A stretch of 64,000 bases of DNA from Billgrantia campisalis (GTDB taxonomy: Bacteria; Pseudomonadota; Gammaproteobacteria; Pseudomonadales; Halomonadaceae). A program made the translations under genes and the position numbers. Below, piece by piece: positions 60,567 through 64,000 of the stretch. The notes under the pieces were generated by a model that worked only from the letters and a program-made list of their open reading frames with translations, had not been told where the DNA came from and searched no databases. How positions within the stretch are numbered: position 1 is the stretch's first letter; each line of letters begins with the position of its first letter. Location: positions 124,001-188,000 of the forward strand of contig NZ_JABFUC010000004.1 in NCBI RefSeq assembly GCF_022341425.1, read 5' to 3'.

Positions 60567-61301
60567 CTAGCGGGTCAGCTCGACCATAAAGTCGTAGTAG
60601 TCGGTGCGGCAGTAGGTGACGGTGAGCTCCGCCGGGGTGCCGTCGGCGAGATAGCCCAAACGGGTCACCTTGAGCAGCGCCTGACCCTCCGGCACCTCGG
60701 CGAGTGCGGCCAGCTCGGCGTCAGCATTGATGGCGGTGACATGCTGCAGGGCCCGGGCCACCCGCTTGCCGCTGGCCTCCAGCACCGCGTAGAGGGAGGT
60801 CTCCACCGCCCCGGGGTCGGGCAGCACCGCCGCCGGCAGGCAGCTCTCCTCCACCGCCATCACCACCCCGTCGGCCAGGCGCAGGCGCTTGAGGCGCGCC
60901 ACCCGGGCATCGGCACCCAGTCCCAGGCGCATGCCTTCCTCCACGCTGGGGTTGGCCAGGCGGCGCTCCAGCCAGTGGGAGCTGGGGGTGAAGCCGCGCT
61001 GGGTGAGCAGCTCGGTAAAGCTGGAGAGCCGCGACAGGGACTGGTTGAGTCGCGGGGTAATAAAGGTTCCGGAGCCGTGGCTGCGGCGGATCAACCCCAG
61101 CTCCGCCAGGCGATCCAGGGCCTTGCGGGCGGTGATCCGCGACACCGCCAGGCTCTCGGCCAGGTTGCGCTCCGAGGGCAGTGCCTCGCCGGCCTGCCAG
61201 GCGCCGGTCTCGATGGCCTGCTCGAGCTGACGGGCCAGCTGCTGGTAGAGGGGGGTCGCGCCCTGGGGGTCGAGGCGCAGCTGGGTAAAGCGAGGGTCCA
61301 T
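60567..61301 (-). CDS. GntR/HutC-family regulator of N-acetylglucosamine use
   Basis: A 244-residue regulator. The winged helix is PLYQQLARQLEQAIETGAW with SERNLAESLAVSRITARKAL and GLIRRSHGSGTFI. The C-terminal UTRA effector domain (about 95-240) contains LKVTRLGYLADGTPAELTV. ATG at 61301 has AGGGAGA 5 bases upstream. It is the first gene of the nag operon, and four ATACCA hexamers lie just before it, so autorepression lifted by GlcNAc-6-phosphate or glucosamine-6-phosphate is the likely logic. It is comparable to NagQ or NagR of other proteobacteria. Confidence 0.92.
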   Translation of the reverse strand: MDPRFTQLRLDPQGATPLYQQLARQLEQAIETGAWQAGEALPSERNLAESLAVSRITARKALDRLAELGLIRRSHGSGTFITPRLNQSLSRLSSFTELLTQRGFTPSSHWLERRLANPSVEEGMRLGLGADARVARLKRLRLADGVVMAVEESCLPAAVLPDPGAVETSLYAVLEASGKRVARALQHVTAINADAELAALAEVPEGQALLKVTRLGYLADGTPAELTVTYCRTDYYDFMVELTR

Positions 61302-61330
61302 GGGTCTCTCCCTGCCGGGGGGTAGTAGCA

Positions 61331-61380
61331 ATACCAATTAAATACCACTATAGACACATACTGATACCAATAAAATACCA
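61331..61380. promoter_or_regulatory. Four phased ATACCA boxes (putative NagQ/NagR operator)
   Basis: ATACCA starts at 61331, 61342, 61364 and 61375, all in one 11-bp register with the slot at 61353 empty. On the operon strand this is two copies of TGGTAT(T/C)-N4-TGGTATT-like sequence. I recall TGGTATT-N4-TGGTATT as a GlcNAc-regulon box in Xanthomonas. The DNA is AT-rich within a GC-rich genome and lies 30-79 bases upstream of the regulator start. Confidence 0.75.
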
Positions 61381-61470
61381 CTTCACTACGACCTTGGTGG
61401 AATATCAGGAGGGAGAGCGGCGCAGGCCCTTGAGAAACCAGGGCCAAAGTGAACTTCAGGGTAGCCGCGA

Positions 61471-61499
61471 TTGGCGCCACGGGCGGGAATCCGTATAGT
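61471..61499 (+). promoter_or_regulatory. Sigma-70 promoter of rnb
   Basis: TTGGCG (61471-61476) and TATAGT (61494-61499) have a 17-base spacer, with four and five consensus matches. The predicted transcript starts about 25 bases before the rnb ATG. Confidence 0.65.
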
Positions 61500-61530
61500 G
61501 GCCCTCTTATCCCGCCACACGTTCGTGACC

Positions 61531-63471
61531 ATGCTGCAGAACAATCCGCTGCTCGCCCAGCTCAAGCAAGATATCCGCAAGACCGTCCCCCGCGCCGAGG
61601 GCGTGATCAAGGCCACCGACAAGGGTTTCGGCTTCCTCGAGACCGATGACGGTCAGTCCTACTTCGTGCCGCCCCCGGCCATGAAGCAGGTGCTGCACGG
61701 CGACCGCGTCCAGGCCATCATCCACGACAACGGCGACAAGACTTCCGTGGAGCCCGATACCCTGCTGGAAGCCGGGCTTTCGCGGTTCATCGCCCGGGTC
61801 CAGAAGCGTGACGGTCGCCTGGCGGTGGTCCCCGACCACCCCTCGATCAAGAACGTGCTCAAGTCGCGGATCAAGAACAGCCTCGACGAAGCGAGCATCG
61901 GCGACGGCGACTGGGTCGTTTCGCGCCTGGTGCGCCATCCGCTCAAGGAGAACGATCGCGGCTTCTTCGCCCAGATCGATGAGCTGGTCGCCAAGACAGA
62001 CGACCCGGCCGTGCCGTGGCGGGTGACCCTGGCGCGCCACGCCCTGGAGCAGGAGTGCCCCGACGCCGGCGACGACTGGCCGCTGCGCGACGAGGGCCTC
62101 ACCCGCGAGGACCTGACCGCCGAGCCTTTCTTCACCATCGACGGCGAGAAGACCCGCGACATGGACGATGCCCTGCGCATCGAGCCGCGCGCCGAGGGTG
62201 GCTGGCGGCTGACCGTGGCCATCGCCGACCCCACCGCCTACGTCGAGGAGGGCCATGCGGCGGATCTCGAGGCACGCACCCGCGCCTTCACCGTTTACCT
62301 GCCGGGGCAGAACGTCACCATGCTGCCCGAGCAGCTGGCCGACGACCTCTGCTCGCTGTGGGAGGGCCGGGACCGTCCGGTGCTGGCCTGCACCCTGGAG
62401 GTCGAGGCCGACGGCAGCCTGGGCGACTACCGCTTCTTTGCCGCCACCGCGCGGTCTCACGCCAAGCTGGCCTACGATCGCGTCTCCGACTGGCTCGAGG
62501 GCCAGGGCGACTGGGCCCCCGAGGCGGCCATCGGCGAGCAGCTCAAGGCCCTGCGCGACCTCACCGAGGCGCGCAGCGCCTGGCGCGCCGAGCACGCCCT
62601 GGTGTTCAAGGACCGTCCCGACTACGTCTTCGACCTGGACGACGCCGGCAACGTGCTGGATATCCGCACCGAGGAGCGGCGCATCGCCAACCGCATGATC
62701 GAGGAGTCGATGATCGCCGCCAACGCCTGCTGCGCCGACCTGCTGGCGGAGAAGGTCGGGCACGGCATCTTCAATGTCCACCGCGCCTTCGAGCCGGAAA
62801 AGGCCGAGGCCGCCCACGAGTTCCTCACCGCCCAAGAGGTCGAGGTCGAACTCGAGGCGCTCTCCGAGCTGCCCCGCTACAAGGAGCTCAAGCGCGCCCT
62901 GGAGAGCCGCGACGACGCCTGGCTGGATGCCCGCCTGCGCCGTTTCCAGGGCTTCACCAGCATGTCGGCGAAGCCCGGCCCCCACTTCGGCCTGGGGCTG
63001 GCCGCCTACGCCACCTGGACCTCGCCGATCCGCAAGTACGGCGACATGGTCAACCATCGCCTGATCAAGCGTGTGCTCAAGGGCGAACAGGCGCCCGCCG
63101 AGGCGAGCCAGCAGCTCACCGAGCAGCTCACCGAGCGTCGCCGCCTCAACCGCATGGCCGAGCGCGACGTCAAGGACTGGCTCTATGTGCGCTACCTGAC
63201 CGGCGCGGCACAGAAGCAGGAAACCTTCGACGCGGAGATCATCGCCATCAACCGCGGCGGCATGCGGGTGCGCCTGACCGCCAATGGCGCCACCGCCTTC
63301 ATCCCCGCGCCGATGATCCACAATGACCGCGACAAGGTGGCCATCGACGACAAGGAGGGGCGCATCCAGGTGGAAGGCGAGGAGCGCTTCAAGCTGGGCG
63401 ACCCGATTCGCGTGGCCCTGATCGAGGCCCGCGAAGCGACCCGCTCGCTGGTGGCCCGCCCCGCCCACTGA
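61531..63471 (+). CDS. rnb: Exoribonuclease II
   Basis: Processive 3'-to-5' exoribonuclease of 646 residues (E. coli 644). The N-terminus MLQNNPLLAQLKQDIRKT and cold-shock-like domain (GVIKATDKGFGFLETDDGQ) match Rnb. The RNB catalytic domain has the aspartate cluster in IDGEKTRDMDDALRIE and LPEQLADDLCSLWEGRDR. The C-terminal S1 domain is present (about 560-640). SMSAKPGPHFGLGLAAYATW and TSPIRKYGDMVNHRLIKR are also typical. ATG at 61531 was chosen by homology; the frame opens 20 codons earlier inside the promoter. A hairpin terminator follows. Confidence 0.96.
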   Translation: MLQNNPLLAQLKQDIRKTVPRAEGVIKATDKGFGFLETDDGQSYFVPPPAMKQVLHGDRVQAIIHDNGDKTSVEPDTLLEAGLSRFIARVQKRDGRLAVVPDHPSIKNVLKSRIKNSLDEASIGDGDWVVSRLVRHPLKENDRGFFAQIDELVAKTDDPAVPWRVTLARHALEQECPDAGDDWPLRDEGLTREDLTAEPFFTIDGEKTRDMDDALRIEPRAEGGWRLTVAIADPTAYVEEGHAADLEARTRAFTVYLPGQNVTMLPEQLADDLCSLWEGRDRPVLACTLEVEADGSLGDYRFFAATARSHAKLAYDRVSDWLEGQGDWAPEAAIGEQLKALRDLTEARSAWRAEHALVFKDRPDYVFDLDDAGNVLDIRTEERRIANRMIEESMIAANACCADLLAEKVGHGIFNVHRAFEPEKAEAAHEFLTAQEVEVELEALSELPRYKELKRALESRDDAWLDARLRRFQGFTSMSAKPGPHFGLGLAAYATWTSPIRKYGDMVNHRLIKRVLKGEQAPAEASQQLTEQLTERRRLNRMAERDVKDWLYVRYLTGAAQKQETFDAEIIAINRGGMRVRLTANGATAFIPAPMIHNDRDKVAIDDKEGRIQVEGEERFKLGDPIRVALIEAREATRSLVARPAH

Positions 63472-63492
63472 CGGGCGGCGGCATGGCGACAA

Positions 63493-63520
63493 CCAACGGC
63501 GACCCGAGGGTCGCCGTTGG
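63493..63520 (+). terminator. Hairpin terminator of rnb
   Basis: CCAACGGCGACCC and GGGTCGCCGTTGG form a perfect 13-bp stem with a 2-base spacer, followed by CGTTTC, 21 bases after the rnb stop. The T-run is short. Confidence 0.7.
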
Positions 63521-63662
63521 CGTTTCAGGCCCGGTGATCTGTGCGTTGGCAGGCGGGCTCGCCACACGCAGGCGACTGTGCCATCGTTGAGCGGTATCGC
63601 AACCATCGGGACACAAGCGCCAGCATCGGCGCCATCGGGAGCATCGCAGGGGACGCAAGGAA

Positions 63663-64000
63663 ATGGCCAAACGCTTGGGGCTTCGCGGCAAATCCACCCT
63701 GACGCTGCTGCTGGCCTGCCTGATCGCCCTGATCCCGGCCCTGCTGATCGGCTGGCAGGCCGTCGAAGAGGTCCGACGCCACTTCGCCAGCGCCTACGCC
63801 GAACAATATACCCTGCTGCAGATGCAGCGCATCGTCGCCCCCGTCTCCCGCGAACTGGCCCTCTCGCGTCGCTTCGCAGGCTCTGTGGTGACCCGCGAGT
63901 GGCTGCGCGACCCTGCGGATCCGCAGCGCCGCGAACGCTTCATGACCGAGGCGGAAGGCTACCGCCAGCAGTTCGGCAGCAACGCCTACTTCGTAATCGA
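63663..64000 (+). CDS. Membrane sensor protein, N-terminal part (runs off window)
   Basis: The first 112 codons of a gene continuing beyond the window. After MAKRLGLRGKST a hydrophobic helix (LTLLLACLIALIPALLIGWQ) is followed by a periplasmic-looking region (EEVRRHFASAYAEQYTLLQM, then LALSRRFAGSVVTREWLRDP). This pattern fits an extracytoplasmic Cache-type sensor domain as in diguanylate cyclases or histidine kinases. The output domain is not in the window, so the class cannot be assigned. AAGGA lies very close to the ATG. Confidence 0.75.
   Translation, partial: MAKRLGLRGKSTLTLLLACLIALIPALLIGWQAVEEVRRHFASAYAEQYTLLQMQRIVAPVSRELALSRRFAGSVVTREWLRDPADPQRRERFMTEAEGYRQQFGSNAYFVI

Overview
The window is GC-rich, densely coding bacterial chromosome. 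Gene content and order point to a gammaproteobacterium, most likely Halomonas or a close relative in the Halomonadaceae. The run rarA-lolA-ftsK-aat-bpt-infA-clpA-clpS-icd-rluE-nudJ-mnmA-hflD-purB-roxA-GNAT-aceA follows, from memory, the Pseudomonas order, but trxB and cspD are absent from their usual places. The aceA product is of the long 531-residue type and the NAD-glutamate dehydrogenase is of the very large type. No tRNA, rRNA, CRISPR array, prophage or transposase was seen.

Layout. 1-4.3 kb (minus): 5' part of an NAD-glutamate dehydrogenase, trmA, murI and a degenerate hemerythrin-like protein. 4.5-29.4 kb: the conserved housekeeping block, including four N-degron genes (aat, bpt, clpA, clpS) around infA, the icd and aceA enzymes at the TCA/glyoxylate branch, and the mnmA-hflD-purB group. 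A tetR-MFP-RND efflux locus (17.46-22.22 kb) sits between nudJ and mnmA, where related genomes have none. 29.6-37.2 kb: small envelope genes (glycine-zipper lipoprotein, SlyD-like isomerase, NlpC/P60 lipoprotein), a TVP38-flavoprotein fusion divergent from a periplasmic MsrA, and an MFS/LysR divergent pair. 37.4-46.3 kb: an 819-residue protein with three DUF1266-like repeats, gabT, a GlsB-type membrane protein, a DUF924 protein, ycjX-ycjF and two tandem UspA genes.

46.3-61.3 kb (minus) is a sugar-uptake region. A glucose-type ABC transporter (binding protein, two permeases, ATPase) lies beside a sensor kinase/response regulator pair resembling GtrS/GltR, followed by a HAD phosphatase. Next is a complete N-acetylglucosamine PTS operon: GntR regulator, nagA, a SIS-type deaminase, an EIIA-HPr-EI fusion and an EIICB with a second, cysteine-less EIIB-like domain. 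Four ATACCA hexamers on an exact 11-bp register precede this operon. The window ends with rnb and the 5' part of a membrane sensor gene.

The most unusual items are the efflux insertion with twin operators, the tri-repeat DUF1266 protein, the ligand-poor hemerythrin, the dead second EIIB domain, the phased GlcNAc-regulon boxes, and a 95-bp palindromic intergenic element upstream of roxA. No wholly unknown multi-gene system is evident; the novelty lies in variants and regulatory DNA.
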